Shown here piece after piece: positions 1 to 7,775 of a DNA stretch of 64,000 bases. Positions within the stretch are counted from its first letter, which is position 1. Every line of letters starts with the position of its first letter. Made by a program: the position numbers and the translations under genes. Source of the stretch: Frateuria terrea. GTDB taxonomy: Bacteria > Pseudomonadota > Gammaproteobacteria > Xanthomonadales > Rhodanobacteraceae. The notes under the pieces were generated by a model that was not told the DNA's origin, ran no database searches, and worked only from the letters and a program-made list of their open reading frames with translations. The DNA is taken from the NCBI RefSeq assembly GCF_900115705.1, contig NZ_FOXL01000007.1, forward strand, positions 62,001 to 126,000, read 5' to 3'.

Positions 1-300
1 CAGCTCGACTCGGAGGCGCTGCTGCGCTGGGCCGCCCAGGTGGAGGCCGCAGCCTCGCCGGCGCACGACGCCGCCAGCGATCTCGCCAACCCGGCGACGG
101 TTCGCACCTTGGCCAAGGATCGCGTGGACGCGCGCGAGGTGTCCCAAGCGCTCGCGGGCGCGAGCCGCGCCATCAATTCAGTCGCGGACGAGGTCCGCGC
201 CGCCGTTGCCGACCCCGCCACATGGCTGCCGATCAGTCCGGCCGATGCGGTAATCGCAACAGTCTCCGTTCATCGCATCTCGCAGGAGGGTCGCGCGTGA
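1..300 (+). CDS. Island protein of unknown function, 5' end outside window
   Basis: An open frame runs in from the left edge and stops with TGA at 298-300; 99 codons are visible, so this is the C-terminal part of a protein. It is Ala-rich and mainly helical in character, with no domain I recognise. Its stop overlaps the start of the next gene (GTGA, 297-300), and that gene's ribosome binding site lies inside this coding sequence. The two are therefore probably translationally coupled, and this protein is probably part of the replication module of the island. An internal ATG at 40 is available, but the frame is open upstream of it. Confidence 0.55.
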   Translation, partial: QLDSEALLRWAAQVEAAASPAHDAASDLANPATVRTLAKDRVDAREVSQALAGASRAINSVADEVRAAVADPATWLPISPADAVIATVSVHRISQEGRA

Positions 301-1895
301 CGATCGAAACTTCCCCTTTGCTCGACAACACGCTCGCCCTCGTCGCTAAAGGCTTCCACGCCGGCAACAACCGCGACCTGCGCGCCACCACCCAAGACCC
401 GGACGTGATCCGTCAGTGGGCGGAAGCTGGCACGCTCGCGGGCGTGAGTACCGCCAAGTACCGCGACGATGAACGCCTGGCGGTTGTCGCGGTTCGAACC
501 GCGCCCCTCTGGCTGGAGGGCGGCCAGGTCGTCCCCTCCAGCGAGGACGAGTTCCGAGAGTTCAAGGCGGACGGCCTCTTTCCGCGGACTCTCGAGGTGA
601 TCGACGGGGAACAACGCTTCCTCATCTACCGATCGGCCAAGGTCATCAGGCAAGCCCGGCTTGGCGAGGGCATTTTCATTTGGGCGCGCGGCCTGATCGA
701 GCCGCAGTTCATCGCCAGCGCGCAAGAAATCGCGGAGGCGCCGGAGTGGATGCTAGAAGACGCCCAAGACCCGAAGCCGGAGCGGCAGGTCGTCTATCGG
801 CCCATGAGTGTGGCCGACCTGGTGGCCGCGCCGCCGCCGGCCTGGTTGGTCCGCGACCTTCTGCCGGCGGAAGGCTTGTGCGTCCTCTATGGCGAGCCCG
901 GAAGCGGCAAGAGCTTCCTTGTCCTGGACCTGCTGGCGTCCGTCGCCAGGGGCGAACCGTGGGCCGGCCAGCGCGTGCGCCAGGGGCCGGCCGTGTATGT
1001 CGGCCTAGAGGCGCAGATCAACGCGCGCGTCGCCGCCTACCTGCAGCACCACGGCCTACGGCCGGCCGACCTGGCCGGCCTGCATGTGATCCAACGCCAG
1101 GCCATGAGCCTGACCCAGCCGGCCACCGCCAAGCAGTTCATTGCCGACCTGCACATGCACGGCATCGAGCCGCGCGTCGTGGTGATCGACACCCTTGCGC
1201 GCGCCCTGCCCGGCAAGGACGAAAACAGCGCCACCGATATGAGCGCGGCCATCGCTTGCGCCGGGATGATCTCCCAAGCGTTCGACTGCCTCTGCATCCT
1301 GGTCCATCACTCTGGCAAAGATGCCAGCCGCGGCGCGCGCGGTCATTCGTCCCTTCTGGGTGCAGCCGATGCCGAGCTGGCTGTCACCTACGACAAGGTG
1401 ACCGGCGCGCGTGAAGTGCGCGCCACCAAGATGAAGGACGGCGCCGACGGCGTGGCCTGGCAATTCCGGCTTGCGCCGGTCGACCTGGGGCCGCGGCAGG
1501 CGTTCGACCCGGGCGCAGACCCCGGTGAGCGCCATTCCTCGCTAGTCGTGGATGGCGTGGTCAGGGTCGAAGGCGCCGCCGGCCGCAGCACGCGGCGCGA
1601 GATGACGCCGGCGCGTCAACTCGTCTACCAAGCGCTCGTGCAATCGATGCAGCCCACCGGGGCAGATTTCGACGCGCCGCAGGAGTGCAGCCACGACGAT
1701 TGGGCGCGCGCTTACGACGAGTTGAACCCGCTGCGCGAGGATCTAGAAGGCCAGGAGCTGACCACCGCCCGGAAGTCCCGAGGCACGACGTTCCGCCGAG
1801 GCGTCGACTGGCTGCTCACCCAACGGATCGTCGCCAAGGTACGCGGACGGCCGGTCTATCGGCTGGTCAGTAGCGGCGACAACGGCGACAAGTAG
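297..1895 (+). CDS. RepA-like AAA ATPase (AAA_25 type), probable replicative helicase of the island
   Basis: 532 residues. A Walker A motif GEPGSGKS is at residues 199-206 and a Walker B-like VVVIDTL near 293-299. These are followed by LVHHSGKD and RGHSSLLGAADAELAV, a series typical of RepA/AAA_25 helicase-like ATPases from plasmids, phages and satellites. The N-terminal ~190 residues match no primase motif I know. The C-terminal ~130 residues may be a DNA-binding segment. The GTG start at 297 is chosen because AGGAGG (283-288 region) sits about 8 bases upstream and the codon overlaps the previous stop; the in-frame ATG at 222 lacks such a site. The 3' end of the gene contains the first copies of the GCGGCGACAA repeat that fills the next 200 bases, as expected when an initiator or helicase gene adjoins its own origin. 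Family call is firm; the role in island replication is inferred. Confidence 0.8.
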   Translation: MTIETSPLLDNTLALVAKGFHAGNNRDLRATTQDPDVIRQWAEAGTLAGVSTAKYRDDERLAVVAVRTAPLWLEGGQVVPSSEDEFREFKADGLFPRTLEVIDGEQRFLIYRSAKVIRQARLGEGIFIWARGLIEPQFIASAQEIAEAPEWMLEDAQDPKPERQVVYRPMSVADLVAAPPPAWLVRDLLPAEGLCVLYGEPGSGKSFLVLDLLASVARGEPWAGQRVRQGPAVYVGLEAQINARVAAYLQHHGLRPADLAGLHVIQRQAMSLTQPATAKQFIADLHMHGIEPRVVVIDTLARALPGKDENSATDMSAAIACAGMISQAFDCLCILVHHSGKDASRGARGHSSLLGAADAELAVTYDKVTGAREVRATKMKDGADGVAWQFRLAPVDLGPRQAFDPGADPGERHSSLVVDGVVRVEGAAGRSTRREMTPARQLVYQALVQSMQPTGADFDAPQECSHDDWARAYDELNPLREDLEGQELTTARKSRGTTFRRGVDWLLTQRIVAKVRGRPVYRLVSSGDNGDK

Positions 1896-2112
1896 CAGTT
1901 GTCGCCGCTGCACCTTAAAAAGGCCTGCGGCGACAATGCGGCGACAATGCGGCGACAACGGACTGGACAGATTGAATCGGCCGGAAGCGTTGCGCCGCAA
2001 CGGTTTCAAGCAATGCGGCGACACGGCGACATGCGGCGACAACTAGCTTTGTCGTCCAGCCATGTTGGCGACAGCGACAGCTACAACCCTATAGGGTGTA
2101 GCTGTTGTCGCC
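1873..2112. repeat. Iteron-like repeat field, candidate replication origin of the island
   Basis: The word (G)CGGCGACA(A) recurs at 1873-1882, 1883-1891, 1927-1936, 1938-1947, 1949-1958, 2015-2024, 2024-2031 and 2033-2042, with a shorter GGCGACA at 2067-2073. Inverted copies are at 1899-1908 (TTGTCGCCGC), 2049-2054 (TTGTCG, partial) and 2105-2112. The three copies at 1927, 1938 and 1949 are exactly 11 bp apart, about one helical turn. The array begins in the last codons of the RepA-like gene and ends at the hairpin described separately. This arrangement resembles iteron origins of plasmids and phage satellites. No strongly AT-rich unwinding element is obvious. Confidence 0.6.
2078..2104. repeat. 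Imperfect palindrome within the candidate origin
   Basis: CAGCTACA (2078-2085) pairs with TGTAGCTG (2097-2104) around a central CCCTATAGGG (2087-2096). Only the A at 2086 is unpaired, giving a 27-base near-perfect hairpin. Its flanks carry the island repeat in opposite orientations (GGCGACA on the left, TTGTCGCC on the right), so the symmetry extends outward. It could be a replication-protein site, a priming hairpin or, read leftward, a stem after the AlpA-like gene; there is no T-run, so an intrinsic terminator is less likely. Confidence 0.5.
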
Positions 2113-2132
2113 ATGGTCGACCCGGGGAGGTG

Positions 2133-2309
2133 TTACTTCCGGGTTTCGATCGTCTGATCCCGCTCCCACTGCTCAAGCTGGTCGAGTGGATACAGCACCC
2201 TTCTGCCGAATTTGCGGAAGGGTGGTCCGACACGCTTATGACGCCAATTGGCCAGCGTCTTCGCCGGGATCCGCAGGCGTTCCGCCGCTTCCTCCGGCGT
2301 GAGGTTCAT
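2133..2309 (-). CDS. AlpA/excisionase-type helix-turn-helix regulator
   Basis: 58 residues beginning MNLTPEEAAERLRIPAKTL. The sequence is a single winged-helix/MerR-like HTH of the AlpA or excisionase kind: 'T-P-E-E-A-A-E-R-L' helix, 'T-L-A-N-W-R' recognition region, then 'G-P-P-F-R-K-F-G-R-R-V-L-Y' wing and a short C-terminal helix. Such proteins regulate integrase or replication genes of P4-like satellites, PICIs and prophages. It lies 8 bases downstream of the 59-residue gene at 2318-2497, so the two probably form one leftward transcript. A longer upstream frame exists, but the HTH begins directly at this methionine. Its target genes cannot be seen here. Confidence 0.75.
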   Translation of the reverse strand: MNLTPEEAAERLRIPAKTLANWRHKRVGPPFRKFGRRVLYPLDQLEQWERDQTIETRK

Positions 2310-2317
2310 CGTTCGCA

Positions 2318-2497
2318 CTATGCGGCGGCCTGCAGCTGTGCCGAAGCTCGCACCCGGTCGATGTACCCCTGGAGGTCGTCGACGTATTCGGGCGCCGGCA
2401 GCGTGCGCACAGCCGCAAACATGCGTTCGCAGGTGTGGGTGTCCGCCGATTCGAAGACCAGCGCGAGGCCGGCGGCGATGGTGACTTGGATTTGCAT
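2318..2497 (-). CDS. Small island protein, unknown function
   Basis: 59 residues, starting MQIQVTIAAGLALVFESAD and ending ...SAQLQAAA. The ATG at 2497 is preceded by AGGGGGAA at good spacing. It lies directly upstream of the AlpA-like regulator with an 8-base gap, so the two are probably co-transcribed. I do not recognise the family; the segment is mostly alpha-helical with an acidic middle. The good binding site and tight coupling support it as a real gene despite its small size. Confidence 0.6.
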   Translation of the reverse strand: MQIQVTIAAGLALVFESADTHTCERMFAAVRTLPAPEYVDDLQGYIDRVRASAQLQAAA

Positions 2498-2852
2498 GGT
2501 TGTTCCCCCTTTTTAGCGGCCTCTCGTGACCGCAGGAGCAACTTACATACAAGATTGATGCGATTGCAATATGTTGTTTTTTATCACCATGCGGTGCCAT
2601 TTCCGCACCAGCGAAGCCAGCTACCGTCGCCTACCCCTCACGTGCGCGCGCCCGCGCGATCTCCGCCCCTGGCCACCAACCTCGAAATGACAACCTACTG
2701 CTTCCCAGAGGGTAGGCACAGCCGTTATCCATCAGGGACAAGGACCGCCATTTGCCTTATACTACAGTCACTTAGCAACTAAAGCCTACCCATCAAAAGG
2801 CAACGCTAGGAAACTTCAGGCAACACCCAGCCACTTTTCACCGGGAAACGCC
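2498..2852. promoter_or_regulatory. Divergent regulatory region between the regulator pair and the structural-type genes
   Basis: 355 bases without a convincing gene. They separate the leftward AlpA-like operon from the rightward gene at 2853. The part around 2550-2600 is much richer in A+T than its surroundings (TTGCAATATGTTG followed by a T-run). Leftward promoters for the regulator, and rightward promoters for the 2853-4593 genes, should lie here. I see no clear -35/-10 pair with ideal spacing, and no well-formed dyad that I would name an operator. Confidence 0.4.
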
Positions 2853-3491
2853 ATGCTCAATCTCCTGTCCAAGCTCCGCCCGGCACTTTCCGGCGATGGC
2901 GCCCCGGCCCAGATCGCCGCGCTGAACGCGCAACGCGAGGCCGCCCGGGCCAAGGTCAACGAGGCGCACGACGCCTTCGAAGCAGCTGTGCAACGTGCCG
3001 TCGCCGGTCAAGCGTCGTGGGATGACGTGGCGACCGCGAAGGCCGCACTACTCGATGCGCGCGCAAACCGCCGGCTCCTGACAAAGGCTGCCGACTTGGC
3101 GGAGAGCCACCAGACACAGGCGCAAAAGGCCGCCGCCGTGGACGCCGCATGGGCGGCCACGATCAAAGCCTGCCGCGAGCGTGAAGTGATCGCCGTGCGG
3201 CTCCAGAGCCGCCTGGAAAAGGCCGCGAAAGACTACGCGCTGCTTGTGGCAGCGAACGCCACGGTTCACCACTCCTTACCGCCCGGCTTTCCCGCGCGCG
3301 ACACGGAAGATTTCAGCGTCGCCGGCGACCTGGCTCCTAACCTGGTGCGCGTCGAGTACAGCCGCCACGGCCTGCCCGGCGGTCCCCTCCTCATGGGCGT
3401 CGAACCTCAACTCCTGGCCGAGCGGTACAAGGTCGCCACGCAGTGCGCGGAACGCGCGCGCGCCGCGGCGCAGGAGGTCGACGTTGGCTAA
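2853..3491 (+). CDS. Hypothetical island protein with coiled-coil regions
   Basis: 212 residues, beginning MLNLLSKLRPALSG. Residues ~25-130 are rich in Ala, Glu, Arg, Lys and Gln and should form long helices or a coiled coil. The C-terminal part contains PPGFPARDTEDF and is more globular. There is no signal peptide and no known catalytic motif. The next gene starts inside its last codons (TTG at 3484), so the two are translationally coupled. Position just before a gene resembling scaffold-type proteins and a terminase small subunit suggests a phage-derived morphogenesis or packaging-related role, which is inference from position only. Confidence 0.6.
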   Translation: MLNLLSKLRPALSGDGAPAQIAALNAQREAARAKVNEAHDAFEAAVQRAVAGQASWDDVATAKAALLDARANRRLLTKAADLAESHQTQAQKAAAVDAAWAATIKACREREVIAVRLQSRLEKAAKDYALLVAANATVHHSLPPGFPARDTEDFSVAGDLAPNLVRVEYSRHGLPGGPLLMGVEPQLLAERYKVATQCAERARAAAQEVDVG

Positions 3492-4080
3492 CTTCCCTGG
3501 TTCCGTGCCGGCTGGCGCCGCCAGCTCCGCACCAGCAGCACCAGCAGCAGCACCCACGGCTGCCCCATCCATCAGCCAGCTGTTATCGGCCACTGACGCG
3601 CCCGCAGAGTCCAAGCCCGTGCTCTCCCAGGGCGTGGTCGACGCAAACGACGCGGCGCAGGGCGACGAGGGCACGACCGCGCCCCCTGCCCTGGACGCCA
3701 ACCCCTACAAGACCGCCGCCGCCCTGGAGACTCACCTGGCCGGCGCGGGCGTGGATCCGTTCCTGGCGAAGTTCTACGGCAGCCGTGTGCAGCAGGCCTT
3801 GCAGCGCCCGGCCCCTACCGCGGACCAGCTGGCCACGGGCCATGCCGAGGCCGAGACGGCGCTGGCCAATGAGTATGGCGAGGACGCCGAGCACATCGGC
3901 CACCTGGCACGCGAGGAAATGCAGCGTATGTCCCGCGACTTCCCCGACCTCCCCAAGCTCCTGGAGCGCACTGGCCTGGGCAATGACCTGCAGGTCATCA
4001 AGGCGCTGGCCTCTCGTGCCTATGAGCGCTTGCTGGACCAGAAGCGCGCCGAGTTCGGCCTGCCGGCCAAGGAGCATTGA
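3484..4080 (+). CDS. Hypothetical phage-type protein, possibly scaffold-like
   Basis: 198 residues if translation starts at TTG 3484. This start is preferred because AGGAGG (3472-3477) lies 6 bases upstream and the upstream stop overlaps it (TTGGCTAA). The first ~60 residues are a low-complexity Ala/Pro/Ser segment. Residues ~75-190 are helical, with NPYKTAAALETHLAGAGVDP and a C-terminal stretch ending in GLPAKEH. A disordered N-terminus followed by helices resembles phage scaffolding or portal-associated proteins, but I cannot assign a family. It precedes the terminase small subunit gene by 6 bases. Confidence 0.55.
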   Translation: MANFPGSVPAGAASSAPAAPAAAPTAAPSISQLLSATDAPAESKPVLSQGVVDANDAAQGDEGTTAPPALDANPYKTAAALETHLAGAGVDPFLAKFYGSRVQQALQRPAPTADQLATGHAEAETALANEYGEDAEHIGHLAREEMQRMSRDFPDLPKLLERTGLGNDLQVIKALASRAYERLLDQKRAEFGLPAKEH

Positions 4081-4086
4081 GCGGCA

Positions 4087-4593
4087 ATGCCTCGTCAGCT
4101 GAGCCAGAAACAGCGGTTGTTCATTGCCGAACTGCAGAAGGGCGCCAACGGCGCCGATGCGGCTAAAGCGGCCGGTTACTCGCCCCACGCGGCGAAGTTC
4201 CAAGCCTACCGCCTGATGCAAAACGAGCTTGTGCGCGCCGAGTTGGACAAGGTTCGTCAGAACCTGGCCGCCGCCACCGAATACAACGGCGAACGTTGTA
4301 TGGCTGAGTTGGACAGCGCGATCGCGTTCGCCAAGGAACACAAGCAGGCAAACGCCGTGGTGAAAGCTGTGGAATTGCGCGCCCGCCTGGCTGGCTTGCT
4401 GCGAGACAAACTCGATGTGACCGTCGAGCAACGCGTCGACATCAATGACGCCCTCGAGGCTGCCCGAGCGCGCGCCGCGCTGCGACTCCCTTGCGACCCA
4501 GCCGCCACGATTGAGGGCGAGTTTCAGCAACTGCCTGGCGTTGCGGGCCGCGGCTCAGTTGATTGTGAATCAACTCGCCTTTTCAGCGACTGA
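4087..4593 (+). CDS. terS: Phage terminase small subunit (Terminase_2-like)
   Basis: 168 residues. The N-terminus LSQKQRLFIAELQKGANG, followed by DAAKAAGYSPHAAK and a short helix with RAELDKVRQNL, is the DNA-binding HTH pattern of the Terminase_2 small-subunit family. The middle (residues ~65-120) is the usual oligomerisation helical region, and the C-terminus is variable. In complete phages the large subunit gene normally follows at once. Here it does not: the next gene is a virion-type protein 180 bases on. A lone small subunit is a hallmark of phage-inducible chromosomal islands, which redirect a helper's packaging motor; a deleted prophage is the other explanation. Confidence 0.8.
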   Translation: MPRQLSQKQRLFIAELQKGANGADAAKAAGYSPHAAKFQAYRLMQNELVRAELDKVRQNLAAATEYNGERCMAELDSAIAFAKEHKQANAVVKAVELRARLAGLLRDKLDVTVEQRVDINDALEAARARAALRLPCDPAATIEGEFQQLPGVAGRGSVDCESTRLFSD

Positions 4594-4606
4594 TGTGTGG
4601 CCGCCT

Positions 4607-4680
4607 GAAAAATCCCGGCAATGGGGCCCCCTTTTCCGCGACCGGGGGGTGCCAGGAGGGGGTGGGGGTCGGATCGTGCC
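4607..4680. other. Candidate packaging (cos/pac) site after terS
   Basis: The gap between the small terminase gene and the next gene holds an unusual block of G and C runs: GGGGCCCCCTTTTCC, then CGCGACCGGGGGGTGCC and a further run GGAGGGGGTGGGGGTCGG. G-rich blocks next to small-terminase genes are where phage cohesive or packaging sites commonly lie. There is no gene and no Rho-independent terminator in this block. The assignment rests on position and composition only. Confidence 0.3.
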
Positions 4681-4775
4681 ACGCATGCTCCATCTAGGGC
4701 CAGCTAAAGAACGCGCTCTCAATTTTTTTTATGGGCGGGCTTTCGTGGGCCGCTTCTCGAACACGGAGACTGACC

Positions 4776-7346
4776 ATGCTTGCCCAATGCATTGAAGCCG
4801 TAACCACGGCCGCCGGCCGCCCCCTCTCGAAAGCTGAGCTGGACGGAGTCGAGGAAAGGCTCGTTTCTTCCATGACCGAGATCGCACGCAAGGATCCGGC
4901 GGCCTGGCGTGCAATGGCGAAGGATCAACGGTACATCGCTGGCGCCAAGCTGGCCCGCGAGCGGTATAAGGCCGATGTCGCGGCCGCGCAGGCGCGAACG
5001 ATCCGCGACATGCAGACGCGCACGGCGCAATTGCGGAAGCTCGATTCCTTCGCGCCTGGTCTGAAAGGCCGATTGGCTGCGCTGCGTCAACGCCTGACCA
5101 TGCGAAATACCTATGCCGGCGACATCTCGCTGGAGCAGAAAATCAAAGCCGTCCACCACGACTTCACCCGCGAATTGGACGGCGGTGCGGTCAAAGGCCG
5201 GTTTTGGAGCCTAGTCCAAAACCCGGCCGAACAACGAAACCTCATGCTGGCGATCTTCGGCAAGGACACCGGACACCCGGAGCTCAACACGCTGGGCAAG
5301 CACGTACGCGAAGTGATCGAACGCGCGCGCATCACGGCCAACGACGCCGGTATCTCAATTCACAACCTGGACGACTACATGCCACGCGCCTGGGCGTGGG
5401 AACGCATCGGCGCCGATCGCGCGCGGTTCGTGAAGCGCGCCCTGGAGGAAATCAACCCGAGCGACTACGTCAATCGCGATGGTTCGCAGATGGCGCCGGA
5501 TCAGTTGCGCCGATTCGTCGAGGCAGCCGCGGAAACCCTGGGCACGAACGGTGCTAACAAGCGCGGCGAGCAAATGTCCGTCGGTTACGGTGGCACCGTT
5601 GGCGCTTCCCGTAACGCGCCCCGGCAGCTGAAGTTCCGGGATGCGGAAGCCGAGATTCGCATGGCCGAAGAGTTCGGCGCGAGCGACAACGTCCTATCCC
5701 TGCTGGACAGCCATTTCCACGGCCTCGCGCGCGACATCGCGACGGTGCGCGAGTACGGACGTGATGCTGACCGGTTCGTGCGCCAACTGGTCGACCGCGC
5801 GTTTGCCGCCGACGTTGGGGCGGGCCTGGATGAAGGCCAGATCAAGCAGCTTGAATCCATCCGCCGGCAGACGCTGAAGGAGTACGACGCCCTGCGGAGC
5901 CCAGGCTCACCGGGCACGTTGCCGCTTTGGGCACAGGTGTCGAACACCATTCGCGGCATCGTGGGATCCACCCTCCTAGGCGGCTCCACTTTGGCTGCCA
6001 TCCCGGATGCCGCCATGGCCATGGCCTACGGTCGCGAGATCGGGCTCGCGCGTCGGACCATCCTAGGAAACATGGCCGAGGGCGTGAAGCCGTCAGCCGA
6101 GAACCTGGCGTATATCCGCCGCCTTGGGATCACTGCGCAGACGCTGCAGGAGGGCACGCATCGCTTCGGCGCCGGCGAGCTGTCCAACCAGTTTGTGCGC
6201 TTCCTCAACCATGGCGTGCATGTGCTTTCCCTGCTGCGCATGTGGGACCGTGGCCAGACGCATGGCATCGCGGCCTCACTGATGGACCTGTTCGGGTCGC
6301 ATGTCAGCACGGGCGATTATTCCGCGCTCGCACCCAAGGATCGCGACTACCTCACCTCGCGCGGGGTGACGGTTGAGCACTACGCCACGTGGCAGCAAGC
6401 AGAGCTGGAGGGCGGACCCACGGGCGAGCATTCCATGCTGACGCCTGACGCGATCTACGCCATTCCTGATGCGAAGCTCGAGCCCATTGCTCGCGCGCGC
6501 ATGGGCGACAAGGCGACCCCCGACCAGATCGCCGAGGACATCCGCCGGCTTCGCTCCGAGGCGGCGCAGCACCTCCTTAGCGTGGTGCTCTCAGAAAGCC
6601 AGATTGGCGCCCGTGGCGGCGCCGGCAACACGGTACGGGACAACTTGGCACTACACATCACCCCGGACAACGCCGGCACGATCATGGGCCAGATGGCCCG
6701 CTGGCTGTTGTTCCTCAAGCAGACTCCGCTGGGCATCTTCCGCACGCACATGATCGACGTGCCGGGCGGCATGGCCGATTGGAAGTCGGCGTGGGCATAC
6801 CGCGCGCGGTTCATGGCCGCGAGCGCAAGCCTGGGTGCCCTGGCCCTGACCGCCAAGACGATCGCGCTGGGGCAGGACCCGGAGGACCTTCTGACCCGCA
6901 AGGGGTTGGCCAAAGTGGCCATTGCCTCCGGCGGCCTGGGCATGTATGGCGATTTCTTCCTGGGCACCAGCACCGAGCATCGCAACAGCGGGCTAGTGAA
7001 GCTGGCCGGCCCCGGCGCCACGTTCCTCGATGACTTGATTCACCTCTACGGCGACACCGAGAACGAGGCGTCTGGCGAGAGCACCACGCGCCCGGGGCAG
7101 TACGGCGCCAAGCTGCTGAAGTTCGCGCGCAACTACGCGATGCCGTTTTCGCGGCTTTGGTACGCGAAGGCCGCGTTCAATCACATGGTTTACCAGCAGC
7201 AGATGGAGAAGCTCTCGCCCGGCTACAACGCGCGTGTGCGGGCCAGGATGGCGCGCAACCATCAAACGTCCTGGTGGAACGCAGGTGAGCTGTGGCCTTC
7301 GCGAGCGCCGAACCTGAGCACGGCTGTGGGCGGCTCTGTGCCGTAG
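4776..7346 (+). CDS. Large phage virion/DNA-ejection-type protein
   Basis: 856 residues from ATG 4776, which has CGGAGA 6 bases upstream; a frame extension to 4731 lacks a site. The N-terminus (CIEAVTTAAGRPLSKAEL...) and the very C-terminus (W-N-A-G-E-L-W-P-S-R-A-P-N-L) resemble large conserved proteins of P22-like and BPP-1-like podophages that are thought to be internal or ejection proteins. Residues ~20-110 are helical; residues ~405-440 (STLLGGSTLAAIPDAAMAMA) and ~695-745 (LGALALTAKTIAL, AIASGGLGMYGDF) are hydrophobic and could insert in a membrane. No peptidase or polymerase motif was seen. No capsid, portal or tail gene accompanies it, which is odd for such a protein. Family resemblance is from memory and moderate. 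Confidence 0.55.
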   Translation: MLAQCIEAVTTAAGRPLSKAELDGVEERLVSSMTEIARKDPAAWRAMAKDQRYIAGAKLARERYKADVAAAQARTIRDMQTRTAQLRKLDSFAPGLKGRLAALRQRLTMRNTYAGDISLEQKIKAVHHDFTRELDGGAVKGRFWSLVQNPAEQRNLMLAIFGKDTGHPELNTLGKHVREVIERARITANDAGISIHNLDDYMPRAWAWERIGADRARFVKRALEEINPSDYVNRDGSQMAPDQLRRFVEAAAETLGTNGANKRGEQMSVGYGGTVGASRNAPRQLKFRDAEAEIRMAEEFGASDNVLSLLDSHFHGLARDIATVREYGRDADRFVRQLVDRAFAADVGAGLDEGQIKQLESIRRQTLKEYDALRSPGSPGTLPLWAQVSNTIRGIVGSTLLGGSTLAAIPDAAMAMAYGREIGLARRTILGNMAEGVKPSAENLAYIRRLGITAQTLQEGTHRFGAGELSNQFVRFLNHGVHVLSLLRMWDRGQTHGIAASLMDLFGSHVSTGDYSALAPKDRDYLTSRGVTVEHYATWQQAELEGGPTGEHSMLTPDAIYAIPDAKLEPIARARMGDKATPDQIAEDIRRLRSEAAQHLLSVVLSESQIGARGGAGNTVRDNLALHITPDNAGTIMGQMARWLLFLKQTPLGIFRTHMIDVPGGMADWKSAWAYRARFMAASASLGALALTAKTIALGQDPEDLLTRKGLAKVAIASGGLGMYGDFFLGTSTEHRNSGLVKLAGPGATFLDDLIHLYGDTENEASGESTTRPGQYGAKLLKFARNYAMPFSRLWYAKAAFNHMVYQQQMEKLSPGYNARVRARMARNHQTSWWNAGELWPSRAPNLSTAVGGSVP

Positions 7347-7348
7347 TC

Positions 7349-7636
7349 CTAGGATTCGCCAGCTTCCGGCAGGTCGAAGGCCGCCCGCAGATACTCGCAT
7401 GAGATCACCGAGCTTTTCTTGCCAGTAGCATTTGCTGCCTGCTTCGCCAGCGTATGCACGTCCGACGCGGTCGCGCTCATGGTGCACACGTATTCCGCTG
7501 TTGGAAGCTGATAGATGCCCTTCTTGCCCCTGATAGTCCTTTTGAAGCCGCGCTGCTCCATTTCATCGTGGAGCGTTTCGTAATATTCCCACTCGTCTGC
7601 GTCGTGCAGTTCCACCCGCGTGATGAACATCGGCAT
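7349..7636 (-). CDS. DUF2622/GhoS-like small protein
   Basis: 95 residues starting MPMFITRVELHDADEWEYY. The pattern 'V-E-L-H-(D/N)-A-...-Y-...-L-H-...-M-...-G-F-...-T-I', then 'Y-x-L-P-T-A-E-Y' and a second alpha-beta unit, resembles the ferredoxin-like DUF2622 family. That family includes the endoribonuclease antitoxin GhoS, whose fold is related to Cas2. GGGGAGCC lies upstream of the ATG. It converges on the 856-residue gene with a 2-base gap. No GhoT-like small membrane toxin is adjacent, so a type V toxin-antitoxin role is not supported; an RNA-binding or RNase role is possible. Confidence 0.5.
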   Translation of the reverse strand: MPMFITRVELHDADEWEYYETLHDEMEQRGFKRTIRGKKGIYQLPTAEYVCTMSATASDVHTLAKQAANATGKKSSVISCEYLRAAFDLPEAGES

Positions 7637-7775
7637 GCTGGCTCCCCTGTTCCTGAGCGCGGTATCACGCTCTTAGAAAGTATGCCAGCAGTGCGCACGA
7701 CTGCGTAGGCCGTCGCCGCCTTGTGACGTCAGGCAATCCCTACCGGTGAGACTCACCCGCCATACCCTCGCTGGC

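Noticed and set aside
1873-2112. Possible CRISPR array
   Set aside because: Repeats are 9-11 bases with 11-bp or irregular spacing, not 24-40 bases with unique spacers, and no Cas genes are near.
2236-2541. 101-codon frame on the minus strand
   Set aside because: It overlaps the better-supported 59- and 58-residue genes, has a low-complexity translation and lacks a good start site.
4594-4775. Missing large terminase hidden as a pseudogene
   Set aside because: Only 182 bases are available, without any Walker A or nuclease motif in any frame.
7349-7636. Cas2 gene
   Set aside because: Similarity is only to the ferredoxin-like fold; DUF2622/GhoS pattern fits better and no Cas1 or repeats are near.
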